Part shown: positions 29,504 through 38,930 of the stretch, piece by piece
How the letters are laid out: every line of letters begins with the position of its first letter
Numbering within the stretch: position 1 is the first letter of the stretch
Origin: Agelas oroides
Taxonomy: Eukaryota > Porifera > Demospongiae > Agelasida > Agelasidae
DNA length: 64,000 nucleotides
Direction: 5' to 3'
Assembly: GCA_949130485.1 (NCBI GenBank)
Contig: OX422204.1
Coordinates: 2,328,876-2,392,875, forward strand
Notes under the pieces: generated by a model
Databases searched by the model: none
The model's input: only the letters and a program-made list of their open reading frames with translations
Told to the model about the DNA's origin: nothing
Program-made: the position numbers and the translations under genes

Positions 29504-30158
29504 TGCTTTGCACTGTTTATTTTTTACCTGTACCATTCTGTAATGTGCTTGGTACTCATGAGCCATGACTTTAGTATACACACATCACCATAGCAACATG
29601 CATGTACTGCATGAAAAGGATTATCAAGGGGTTGGAGGGAGAAGCTAGGGGAAGGAGAGAGGAGGAAGGAGGAGGGCCAGAGGGAGGAGAAGGTAGGGGA
29701 AGGAGAGAGGAGGAAGGAGGAGGGCCGGAGGGAGGAGAAGGTAGGGGAAGGAGGGAGGAGGAGGAGGATTGAGGACGGGAAAGAGGAGAAGCGAATAAGG
29801 AATGAAGATATGAAGAAGTGGGAGAGAAATTAAAGCAAGAAGAGATGTACTGGGAGTATAGGCAACTTTCTTCAAAGCCTGCTCTTCAATGCTATTCTTG
29901 TTTGTATAGTAGTACATGTGCAATCATGCATATCACTAGTCTCAGAACCAAACCCTTCTCCACGTGCGAGGGTCTGGCTCCGAGACTAGCATATCACTAA
30001 AAGCTTTCCCAGAAAGTGTCCCATTGCATGCACAAGGCACATGCATGAAAAAAAAAAAAAAAAAAAAAATATGTACTATTGCACATGCATGATTCAACAT
30101 GCAGTCAAGCCTAATTAATCATCAATAATTCACTGCAGCCATGATACACTACAGGGGT
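29504..30158. other. Convergent ARB2A/DAP interval with purine-rich repeat
   Basis: No gene. 29628-29780 is a G/A-rich tract in which a ~48-bp segment (AGGAGGAAGGAGGAGGGC onward) is present about two and a half times. 29938-29990 is a small palindrome (TAGTCTCAGAACC against GGCTCCGAGACTA). 30050-30069 is an A homopolymer. Both genes end here, so their 3' ends and poly(A) sites must lie inside; I see no clean AATAAA. Confidence 0.6.
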
Positions 30159-32668
30159 TCAGTTCATCTTTCTTGGCTGGTTGATTCTGATATTTTGCTT
30201 CATCTTGTTGGGAGAGTGAGCCTTCTCAGTGGTAGGGACTGGTTTGGAGTGCGCTACTCTGACAGCCTCGTTGGAACTCTCTGTGTGTACCTGGAAGGAG
30301 AGGGAGGGGGAGGAGGGGAGGGGAGGGGAGGGGAGGGGGAGGGGATGGGAGGGAGGAGGGGAGGGGAGGGGGACTGATGGTTTCTCCTTCATATACTGGT
30401 CCTTTATGGAAAGAGTTCTTGCCTTCTTGGCTTCGATCACTGTTTGAAACTAACCCTTGACCTTGTACACATCTATCTTGACGGTGACAAAGTGAAAGTC
30501 AAATCGAAGGAAGCAGTCCTTGAATTGCAAATCATTTGTCAGTAGAAACCCACCTCTGAAGGCTAGAGGTTGACCAATCAGGTAATCCACTACCTGATTG
30601 GTCAGGTGTGTACTGATCAGTAATCTGCAATCCACTGTACTACTGCCCTCCTTCCAGAATGCTAGTTAGTGGAAAGATGGATCACTGGTAGACAGCCATA
30701 CTGACCTTGGGGAAGGCAGCTGCAGCCGACATGAGGATGTGCTGATTTCTGCATGGATAAGAAATTGGTGGAAATGCATGAAATAGAGTCATTAATTGCA
30801 TACATACCCTCATGTATTGTGACTGTTGCTTTCATGAGTCGTAAAGCCAACTAATTCACATGTTTGAGTGATTTTCAACAGACTGATAGACAAGCCACAA
30901 CCGATTCTTTCACCCCGCTATGTGCACGCACACACAAGTACACACGGCAAAAATCATTCCAGGGTCTATTAAGAAATTTTACTAGCTAACAGCTTTTGGT
31001 TGCAGCAGGCCAGATGCTCTAATATTGATAGTGTAAGGTTTCACCACATATATACTTAGGTTGTACTTTTATAAAACAGAAGTCATACTGTGCACACACA
31101 GAGGAAGATACTGGCTTCCGTGGCTTCGTTGAAGTGAACTGCATGCCACTACTATCATCACAACCGCAGCATTAACAACAAATGTTGCAGTTTTGCTGAT
31201 TTATTGCTACCTAGCGCTGTTTCAAAGAACATGTTGATGGAGCATAGACATAGCATACAGACTTTCAACAAAAGGTTTTGGCTTGAGAACCTGTTTAACT
31301 GGCAACAACAATTTCCCACTTGATGAATGTTCTTGAGCCAAAATGTTGCAATGATTGAACTTCTTACTTTTGTTTGTCATGTTAAACCTTGCCTCTTCAT
31401 GCAAGGCATTAGCTAATTAATCCTCATGTCCTGAGGACATCAAATCGTTTACTTAGGTACTTCACTGTTTACTTAGCAGTTCAACTGTTATTAAAATGGA
31501 ACATTCCCACCTGCTTGCTGGCAAATAGCCTTGTTCCATTCTTGTGCCCCCATGTTCATTCTTGTGCCCCAGGCCATTCTTGTACCCCTAGGCCATTCTT
31601 GTACCCAGGTCATTCTTGTACCCCCAGGTCATTCTTGTGCCCCAGGTCATTCTTGTACCCCCAGGCCATTCTTGTACCCCAGGTCATTCTTGTACCCCCA
31701 GGCCATTCTTGTACCCCAGGTCATTCTTGTACCCCCAGGTCATTCTTGTACCCCCAGGCCATTCTTGTACCCCAGGTCATTCTTGTACCCCCAGGCCATT
31801 CTTGTAACCCCAGGTCATTCTTGTAACCCCAGGCCATTCTTGTACCCCAGGTCATTCTTGTGCCCCAGGCCATTCTTGTACCCCCAGGCCATTCTTGTAC
31901 CCCAGGTCATTCTTGTACCCCAGGTCATTCTTGTACCCCCATTGCCATTCTTGTACCCCAGGTCATTCTTGTACCCCCAGGCCATTCTTGTAACCCCAGG
32001 CCATTCTTGTACCCCAGGTCATTCTTGTACCCCCAGGCCATTCTTGTACCCCCATTGCCATTCTTGTACCCCAGGCCATTCTTGTACCCCCAGGTCATTC
32101 TTGTAACCCCAGGCCATTCTTGTACCCCCAGGCTGCTTCACCTTGGTGTGTAGTCCTGTGTACTGTGTATTAATCCTTCACCTTGGTGTGTAGTCCTGTG
32201 TACTGGGTTGCCTTTTGTATCTCCATAGCATAACTTGTGTATAAATTTGCTCTGAATTATAGGCATCATAAGTAATGGAAATATTAGCTTAGCAGGCTCA
32301 TTCCCAGGCCTCTTGCCCAAGTTTATGTTGCTTGCAGTCGAAGGGAGGAGCTTGGAAACAGGGTTGTTAGGTTGCCATAGCAACAGCTTTAATCTCAACA
32401 GGTGTACACACAAAATTACTAAAGATGGTCACTTACGGAGGTTCTGGGAGTGAGTCGACATATTTCTGGTCATATGCATCCGAGTCTGGCTCTTCGTGCC
32501 TGTGTTTGGTGACAACCCTCTTGCCTCCTGCCTTCACTGTCAGGTGATGTGCATGCAAGATTGTGTGGGGTGAGGGAGGGAGGACATTTGTAAGTATGTG
32601 TGTGTGTGCACTAAAACCTCACCAGCAGGGGGATGGCCAGCTTTCAGCTCCGTTGGTTCACTGGACAT
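30159..32668 (-). CDS. DAP: Death-associated protein 1 (DAP/DAPL1 family), four exons
   Basis: Exons: 32668-32623, 32536-32437, 30748-30706, 30290-30159; phases 1, 2 and 0 agree and the product is 106 aa (human DAP1 is 102). Recognisable family blocks are MSSEPTELKAGHPPAVKAGG at the N-terminus, RVVTKHRHEE, SAAAAFPK followed by AVRVAHSKP, and the C-terminal INQPRK. Vertebrate DAP1 ends in QQPRK and has FPPAAAQVAHQKP. Family knowledge: DAP1 is a small disordered, mTOR-regulated suppressor of autophagy, and DAP/DAPL1 proteins bind the ribosome exit tunnel in dormant eggs. The gene is too finely split for long ORFs to reveal it. It converges on ARB2A and is divergent from UQCRQ. Confidence 0.92.
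30293..30372 (+). repeat. G-run tract in DAP intron 3
   Basis: About 80 bp of GGGGA/GGAGG repeats begins 3 bp beyond exon 4, on the strand opposite to DAP; on the DAP strand it is a C/T-rich polypyrimidine tract leading into the acceptor. It contains many runs of three to five G, enough for G-quadruplexes. Spelled on the coding strand it doubles as a very long polypyrimidine tract for the splice acceptor. Confidence 0.7.
31535..32135. repeat. ~18-20-bp minisatellite in DAP intron 2
   Basis: About 30 units of CATTCTTGTACCCCCAGGT and variants (GTGCCCC, GTAACCCC, ATTGCC). Unit length alternates between 18 and 20 bp, so all three + frames are partly open (Pro/His/Ser/Cys-rich), which I regard as spurious. 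The array fills much of the 1.7-kb intron between DAP exons 2 and 3 (30749-32436). The remaining intron shows only a foldback half at ~32290 (CATTCCCAGGCCTC). Confidence 0.9.
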
Positions 32669-32806
32669 TCTCCCTCTACTCTGCTCCCCCTCCTCTCTCC
32701 AGTTCAAGTCGAGTTGAAAGACTTATTGTTTTATTGTCTTCGATCCGTGCCTCTCGACTCGAGTTTAGACTGCACGGATAAGGGTTACGGTGCAAAGGTC
32801 ACGTTG

Positions 32807-32842
32807 TGACGTCACGATAAATTGGGTAAGTTTAATCACGTG
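32807..32842. promoter_or_regulatory. CRE plus E-box upstream of DAP
   Basis: TGACGTCA at 32807-32814 is followed by TTTAATCACGTGA with CACGTG at 32837-32842, ~140-175 bp upstream of the DAP ATG and in the interval shared with UQCRQ. The same combination occurs upstream of ARB2A. A second CRE-like TGACGTCAT lies at ~33174. Promoter activity is inferred. Confidence 0.45.
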
Positions 32843-33697
32843 ACATTACACTTACTGCTTTTGTGAAGCGCCTGTTTCCAACAGTACAAGTGAGTTAGTG
32901 ACTAGCAGTTTGTAAGGAGATTGGTGGTTGCATCGAAGAGTTTTTTTACCTAGGCTCGGTTGAACAATAGATGCTTTCCTGCCCTATAAAAGGCCGTATT
33001 TTCTAATTAATGCCCACCAGCGAGTTAGTCGCCCCACAGCAGTACTGGTGGTAGTGGGTTTGACTATACTGTTTTTATTGAAACCAGCAATGGTGGGACC
33101 TGTTGGTTAAGACAGAAATGGTGAAACCACCAGAATTTGCATACCTACATAAGTCAGTATAGAGGGTGTGCATTGACGTCATTGCATCATAGCAACCGTT
33201 GCTATGCCAGGCAACATTGACTGTTTTTAATGGGACTTAAGTACTAGCATGTCGAACTCCCCGCACTAGCAACGATCCTACAAGTAGCATTCCTTTCTTG
33301 TACAGGTATGTTAGCTGTCATGACTAGTTCTCTGCATACTATAAAGTTGAAGCTAAATTAATGCATGCTCCGTACCTCCAAGTGAGCTCGTAGAATAGGC
33401 CTCGCTGAACATTTTCCCTGTTCATTGCCTCTCAATATGGCGGTGCATATACAGAAGTATGCGGAAATATGCAGAAGTTGCCAAATGCACGCCCTCTATA
33501 GTCAATGAGCATACCTCATAAATTTCCTGAGCTTTTACCCAAATTGCAGTAGCCATGATGAGACCCGGCTACAAGGCTATCAGTGTACTACATCTTCACG
33601 TTAGGCATGACTTGTCATAGTCAAGAACTTGACTCATTTTGTACACTAGAATTAGGGCTTGACCACACATAGTTGAGCAGCCATACACCCTGTCACA

Positions 33698-34117
33698 TAC
33701 CGTAAAAGCTCTAATTAAGGCACCTCTCCAATGAAGGCACCCCCTGGAGCTGAAAACACTTTTTCCACTCCAAAGAGGGTGCCCTTTGGGCTTACATTTA
33801 TTTTTTAGGGTGTGCTTTCCAGTTAGACCTGTTCTTGCAATTTTGTGTATGTGTGCAAATGGCATCAATGACAATGTCTTTCCACTACACTTACATGTAC
33901 CTACGCTTCTGCACGTTGCGGCTTGGACTTCAGTGCCCAAATGACTGGTAGGGCGTCTAGAGGCGTATCAAAAACTCGAGCAAAAAGACGCTGTGATAGC
34001 GCCTCTCTAAACAAGGCTCCCCCAAGGGTCTGAAGCACTTTTTTTTCACTCCAAACAGGACACCTTTGAGGATCGTAATTATTTTTTTAACGGTGCTTTA
34101 ATAGAGCTTTTGTGGTA
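33698..34117. mobile_element. TIR element between DAP and UQCRQ
   Basis: CGTAAAAGCTCTAATTAAGG at 33701 pairs with the complement of CTTTAATAGAGCTTTTGTGG near 34096-34115 (about 22 of 25 bases). Inner segments CACTTTTTCCACTCC and CACTTTTTTTTCACTCC are direct, not inverted, so the interior may be a degenerate duplication. It is a non-coding, MITE-like element of ~420 bp. 32843-33697 otherwise shows only a possible 5' UTR exon ending at ~33305 (ACAG|GTATGT). Confidence 0.45.
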
Positions 34118-34240
34118 GATGATAGAACATGTACGTGCTCTATTATCTTATCTCGATGTCATACATATATCATAGGATCCATATCTTCCTCCTCCTCCTT
34201 TTAGAAAGTGTTCTTTGACAAAACTACCACTGCTATTGGA

Positions 34241-34492
34241 ATGGGGAAAGCTTTTGGCACTCTTGGCGTCCACATCAAGCACATAGTCACCTACTCTCTC
34301 TCTCCCTTTGAGCAGCGGGCATTTGGTGGCATACTTCGACACGGCATTCCAAACGTAATTCGGAGATTCTTCGATGAGGTGTTCTATATATTGCCTGGAC
34401 TGACAACGGCTGGGCTGGTATATCACTATGGCACAAAGGACTTTCATCGTAGAAACAGAAAGAACCCAGCAGACTATGAGAATGATGAGTAG
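34241..34492 (+). CDS. UQCRQ: Cytochrome b-c1 complex subunit 8 (UQCRQ/QCR8)
   Basis: 83 codons, close to the 82 aa of the human subunit. Conserved motifs are MGKAFG at the start, HIVTYSLSPFEQRAF, GIPNVIRR, one membrane segment (PGLTTAGLVYHYG), and the C-terminal RKNPADYENDE (human RKNPAAYENDK). It is a supernumerary subunit of mitochondrial complex III next to cytochrome b. The ATG at 34241 is preferred over the upstream in-frame extension because family members begin MGR/MGK. A strong acceptor (pyrimidine tract, then TTTTAG at 34201-34204) 36 bp upstream implies a spliced 5' UTR. Confidence 0.93.
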   Translation: MGKAFGTLGVHIKHIVTYSLSPFEQRAFGGILRHGIPNVIRRFFDEVFYILPGLTTAGLVYHYGTKDFHRRNRKNPADYENDE

Positions 34493-35127
34493 AGTGACCT
34501 TTGTCCTAGGTTGTCATGGACACAGCCACCATGTGTACAACTTGTATCATCTGTAGTGTATAAACAAGTTCTCTTGTACTGTACACACTATATCTTGTGA
34601 TATTCATTGTCAGGAACATGAGCTACCCTGTCTCAAATCTGCATGGTATGTACCAGGTGACTGAACTGGAACACCTGACTGGGAGAGTCAAAGCCATTCA
34701 GGTGTAGTGGAAAAAAAGTAGTCTTGAGTAGGGAGAAAGCAGAAGGAAGGGCTTGAGTGGTGGGGGCAAGGGAAAAATAGCAAGGTATGAAGGAAGGAGG
34801 GTGGAGATGCCTGCTTGTATGGAGAATCATCTTCCTAATCATGAATTAGCCTCATTCCCAGGTCCCGCCCAGCTTTCCGTCGCTTGCAGTATGGAAAAGT
34901 TCATAAAAGTAAGAGTGTGCAACTACCATACGGTTTCTATACCCACCATCTGGACAGTATGATGTAGGCTAGCTTCGTACCCAGGCCACGTGGCCTGGGT
35001 ATGAGGCTAAATGTAGGCAATCAGCAGTGAAAACTCTTTGTGAATGTGCTTGGCTTCTTAAACACTGATGTGAAGTATAACCCAGTGACTTCAAGATTCA
35101 GTACTAGGACATTGCACATGTGAGTGA
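34493..35127. other. UQCRQ 3' flank with foldback fragments
   Basis: No gene. 34848-34975 starts with TAGCCTCATTCCCAGGTC and the inner arm seen at 23778, then a ~60-bp segment (AAGAGTGTGCAACTACCATA on) that recurs at ~59906-59950. 34970-35008 is a complete 39-bp palindrome (GCTTCGTACCCAGGCC against GGCCTGGGTATGAGGC). Confidence 0.5.
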
Positions 35128-35373
35128 TCAGGACCAGCAAATACCAAATACACATTGCCCAACTCCTGAAGAATCTTTCTCCTCCTCCTCCTCCTCTTCC
35201 TCTGTGTGCTGTCTGTTGCTAGGGCTGTTGGTCACGGGAGGGAGAGGCAGAGGGTGGGTGTCTTCCATGAACTCTACCTCTGGTACTGTCACATTGACTT
35301 CAGTCTCCACATCTCCTTCTTCTGGTTTTTCCTCATAGCAGTCTAAGGGATCGGTACATGTGGGGTCGCTGTG

Positions 35374-35380
<7 letters not shown>
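35128..35380 (-). other. Exon-like acidic ORF, unassigned
   Basis: On the - strand a frame opens after an acceptor-like ACAG at about 35375 and runs to a stop at 35128. It encodes an acidic segment (CYEEKPEEGDVETE, VPEVEFMEDTHPLPLPP, then eight Glu). A second possible exon, ~35617-35545 (KIALPWELGRNATAYNSVQF, flanked by CTACAG and GTAAGC), and a third around 35785-35730 lie upstream. I recognise none of them. They could be the 3' part of a gene or relics. A (TG)n tract at 35374-35405 adjoins. Confidence 0.25.
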
Positions 35381-35407
<27 letters not shown>

Positions 35408-35929
35408 ATGAGTATAGGCATAGAAGCGTGCATGTGTGACATAATTGATGATTTAACCACCGTTCATGTCTTGCCTCCCTATCTTGCACCCCAACATTGT
35501 TCATTTCTACCACCTAGTTTGTAGCTGTTTGTGAGTAGGTGCTTACATAATGAACTGTACTGAATTGTAGGCAGTGGCGTTCCTTCCCAGCTCCCATGGC
35601 AAAGCAATCTTGTGTCTGTAGGTGAGATGGGAGAGGAGGGAAGGAGCGAGGAGGAGAGGAGGATGAGAGGAGGATGAAAGAAGGAGGAGAAAAGGAGGGG
35701 AGAAGGAGGAGAGGAGGAAAGAGTTGCAAATTCTTTCACACTGAGGCATGGAGGCCGTATGCTTCTGAACTGAAGAAGAGGGACATACGAGTGAGTGCAG
35801 TTTCAGGGAGAGACCCACTCTTCACTCCCACACACTGCAGCCTCTGCACTCATGTCTGACAGAATCTGGACCCCTGCACAACTCATCACAGCCACACAGT
35901 CCCATCTTCACTAACTAGTCTAGCCTCAT

Positions 35930-35996
35930 TCCCAGGCTCACGTGCATGGGTGGAGAGGCTCTCTTTTCTCCTCCCCCGCACAAGAGCCGAGGCTAT
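35930..35996. mobile_element. Foldback element
   Basis: TAGCCTCATTCCCAGGCTC and CAAGAGCCGAGGCTA form the ends and the middle is pyrimidine-rich. It is a degenerate member of the TAGCCTCGTTCCC family. Confidence 0.45.
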
Positions 35997-36754
35997 AACT
36001 AGTCCTGTTCCCACACATGCAAGAAGGAGGGTCTGGTGTTCTGAGTGACCTCACACCAATTGGAGAGCTCAAATCAAATTGCAGAGCACGTAATTACATA
36101 ATATGCATGAGGTAAGCAATTGTGTTTTGAACCAGACTGAACATGGAGAAAAACTTGTCTTAGCCGCCCCAAGGGATTTTGCCACCTTCTCAAAGTCTAT
36201 AACCCTCACCATGTGGCAGTTTGTATGCAGTGAGCTGCCAGAAAGCTCAAATTGGGGGTGGGGGTGTAAATGCAGTTGTGACATTGTTTGCACAATTGGC
36301 TCTGCCAATCATGATAAGAAATGCCACACAGAATACCAGACCCTCTTCTGTCTTTGGGGAGGGCCTGGAAGAGGTTATTCATCAACCAGGCTCCTTGATC
36401 TCAGCCATACAGTTCGCTCTTCTTCACTGATTACTTTCAGGAAATAGGGTCAGGGAGAAAGCTACACTTACCAGGACAACCTTTCAAGAAGACCCTAGAA
36501 ACCCACTTAGTTAACCCTAGAAACCCCCTTAGTTACGTCACTAGCTCCTCCCTGACTGAACAAGCACACCATTGAGAACAATGTATCACTCTCCCTACCA
36601 CACACAGAGGCGGACACCTTCAAATTATTCATTGAACAGTGAAAGTGCTAACAGGTGCAACTGTCACACTCAGACCAGTTAGTGGCTGTAGGTAGGTTTG
36701 CTTGTTCACAGCTTCTCCAGCTGCTCCCAGGCCTTACTCAGGTTAGCAGTAGGC

Positions 36755-36949
36755 TAGTCTCGTGCCCAGCCCGTATGCGCCTCCCGGCGAGAAACGGTCT
36801 GGTGAAGGAAGTCGAATTTCTTGGGCTTGTTCCCCAAAAGTGGTAATGACCAATGAGATTGCGAGATCGCAAAATGTTTTGAACGTTGCTAGGTAACACT
36901 GTCGCAAAAGTGTGCACAAGCCCAAGAAATTCGACTTGGTTCATCAGAC
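36755..36949. mobile_element. Composite short TIR element
   Basis: GTCGAATTTCTTGGGCTTG near 36809 recurs inverted as CAAGCCCAAGAAATTCGAC near 36917, with flanking GGTCTGGTGAAG and TTCATCAGAC also partly complementary. The left outer end TAGTCTCGTGCCCAG is the same as the end of the neighbouring element at 37198-37506, so one element may have inserted into another. 35997-36754 has nothing else I can support. Confidence 0.5.
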
Positions 36950-37197
36950 ATACTTAGAATCAGAAGTCATCAGAATGAGAAAACCACAGTACAGCAAGAG
37001 ACTAAATTGGGAAGGGAGGGAAGGGGTTAGTCGCATGCCTAGTCTATTTTTCTCTTCGCATGCAGAAAATAAATAGTCTGGGGATGAGAATTGGGGGATG
37101 TAGGGCAAGGGCTTAGAAACATAACTATAACCCAGTCTTGTCTCCGGGTGCTCGGAAAAGCCTATTGTTCCCATAGACAACACTAGCCTTGTTCTCA

Positions 37198-37506
37198 TAG
37201 TCTTGTGCCCAGACCCCACCCGAGAGGAGAGTGTCTGGTGACGTTTGACTGATACCTCGGACTTCATTAATGTTGATGCTTTCTGCGGAGAATTTTCCAA
37301 CTGCCAATCACATTGCAGGAAACACAATCTGTAGTGCAACACCGGAAATCCTTGGCTGCTTTAGCACGATGACACAGCACTTTTTTTGTGCGTAAATTAG
37401 TTATCAGTCCACAACTATGCATACAGTAAGCTTTTTATGAAGCTCGAGGAATCAGCCGAATGTCACCAGACTCTCTCCTCACAGGTGAGGTCTGGGCACG
37501 AGACTA
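37198..37506. mobile_element. TIR element with ~45-bp inverted ends
   Basis: The left end TAGTCTTGTGCCCAGACC through GTCTGGTGAC (37198-37243) matches the reverse complement of 37462-37506 with only a few differences. The 309-bp interior has no coding capacity. It is a MITE-like element. Confidence 0.7.
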
Positions 37507-37658
37507 GGCCTTCACCAGAACCAGTTGTTGATTATTTAAGGTAAGTGATCGGATATTTGCCATCTGCTCTGATAGTATATGAAATTGCCATAAGAATAGA
37601 ATTTAGATGAAATGAGAAATTTAAAAATTAAACAGATGAAATGGGGTGGGACCAGTTA

Positions 37659-38019
37659 TCTGGTGAAGCCAGACCCAAACATAGCGCGAGGGTCTGGTCA
37701 CAAGCATATATTGCGATTTGTACCCGCTGCAGAAATATTGCAGTCCAATCAGATTGCAGAATGCGCAATTACAACATACTGACATCTGGTGAAAACAGTA
37801 GACCTCGTTTGTCAAACGTTGCGTTGTAGCAAACATGCAGAAAGTGTTTGGGAAGCAGTCAGAACTTGGCAGAGGTAGGAACTGGGCTACAACGACCCGA
37901 AGCCTGAATTATTAGGCATTACGTAATCACGTGATAATTGCATTCCTACCGTACAAAACGCAATATTGGCCTGCGACCAGACCCTCGCGCTTCGTGCTCA
38001 GGTCTGGCTTCGCCAGACT
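37659..38019. mobile_element. TIR element with ~65-bp inverted ends
   Basis: Ends of the type TCTGGTGAAGCCAGACC ... GCGCGAGGGTCTGGTC ... ATATTGCG and its complement (… CGCAATATTGGCC, GGTCTGGCTTCGCCAGAC) lie at both sides of a 361-bp non-coding unit. The interior includes GTAATCACGTGATAA, an E-box like that at the ARB2A promoter. It is a second family, distinct from the 37198 element but with the same GGTCTGG motif. Confidence 0.7.
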
Positions 38020-38053
38020 AGACACCAGTGATTAGTTTTGTCAGAATCAGTGT

Positions 38054-38114
38054 AGCCTTGTTCCCAGGCTATCTCCTCAAAAACAGGGAGAGATCATGGA
38101 AACACGGCTAAAAT
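38054..38114. mobile_element. Foldback element
   Basis: TAGCCTTGTTCCCAGGCT and GATCATGGAAACACGGCTA enclose TATCTCCTCAAAAACAGGGAGA, a small degenerate hairpin of the common family. Confidence 0.45.
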
Positions 38115-38220
38115 TAGTGGTGGACACTACCTAGTCTCGCATGACAGACCCACTTTGCGGAAGTGAGTCTGGCTGCCAAGAGGAATGAGTATGGGTATTA
38201 GGATACATTATGGTACATAC

Positions 38221-38497
38221 CGCTCCTCAAGCGATGTGATTTTCTGCTTGACAAGCTCCATTAGTCCATCCACCTCCTCCTTCGATCTTTTCTATACTGA
38301 AAGCATACACAGGTGATCTCTGTGATTCCGAGGTCCAAACACCACTCCAGTGTCTCCAAAAACCCCAGAACAAAAAACTGCTCAAATCCCAGAACATGGC
38401 CTTGAAAGGAACGGCTGTAGTGCATTTTCCTAGCAAATCGTCTATTCCCGTCCATAATATGGCTACATGCCGCGGTATCCGCCCTGCCTTGAGGATC
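38221..38497 (-). pseudogene. DHDDS: DHDDS (cis-prenyltransferase) exon relic with frameshifts
   Basis: Three frames are needed to read one homologous stretch: ILKAGRIPRHVA, then IMDGNRRFARK with FLETLEWCLDLGITEIT, then VYAFSIEKI, then KEEVDGLMELVKQKI. These are the conserved N-terminal blocks of dehydrodolichyl diphosphate synthase, including the catalytic Asp in MDGNRR. The shifts are a one-base loss before IMDGN, a one-base gain before VYAF and a larger indel before KEEVD. A splice donor (GTATGT) and an acceptor-like CTGCAG are still in place, so this arose by DNA-level duplication or decay rather than retroposition. I did not find the remaining exons. A working copy elsewhere is expected, since dolichol synthesis is essential. 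Confidence 0.75.
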
Positions 38498-38729
38498 CTG
38501 CAGCACAGAGAACGCACCCAGCTATTGGCCCAAGTACTCTCCCCGCCTTTCGTTTCTTCTAGTTCTCTCGCTCAAGAGTAGGTCTGGACATAAATAGAGA
38601 ACACCTCCTCACTCACTGCACTAGTCTAGCTATGCAGACGCAAGAGCAAGGCCCCGCCCACTTTCATTGCTAGCGCTAGCGCCGGCAAGCGCAAAATTAT
38701 GCGCAGCTCGTAGCGGGAAAACAAGTAAA

Positions 38730-38822
38730 TGTGATTGGTTAGTTGCGCGCAAGCGCGCCAGTATAGTTGAATCTGATTGGTTGCTTTAAAGCAGCCGGCG
38801 GGATAATGGGAGGGTATATATA
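38730..38822 (+). promoter_or_regulatory. CCAAT/TATA promoter of the 8-aa-repeat ORF
   Basis: Two inverted CCAAT boxes (GTGATTGGTTAG near 38733 and CTGATTGGTTGC near 38771) are followed by TATATATAGG near 38814-38823, ~110 bp before the ORF at 38931. It is the most classical-looking core promoter in the window. The E-boxes and CRE used elsewhere are absent. Confidence 0.5.
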
Positions 38823-38930
38823 GGAGTACCAAGAGCATTGTTCTTCTGCTCAGGTTTGGTATTGTGGTTTGGTGCTTCTCTGTGACTTTCTGGTGGACTT
38901 TTTTGCTGTTTTGCTGCGGGTTTTCTTCTC

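Noticed and set aside
31515-32153. Overlapping Pro/His/Cys-rich ORFs, the longest 191 codons
   Set aside because: They run through a CATTCTTGTACCCC minisatellite within DAP intron 2, on the strand opposite to DAP.
34148-34447. 99-codon - strand ORF
   Set aside because: It is the antisense shadow of UQCRQ.
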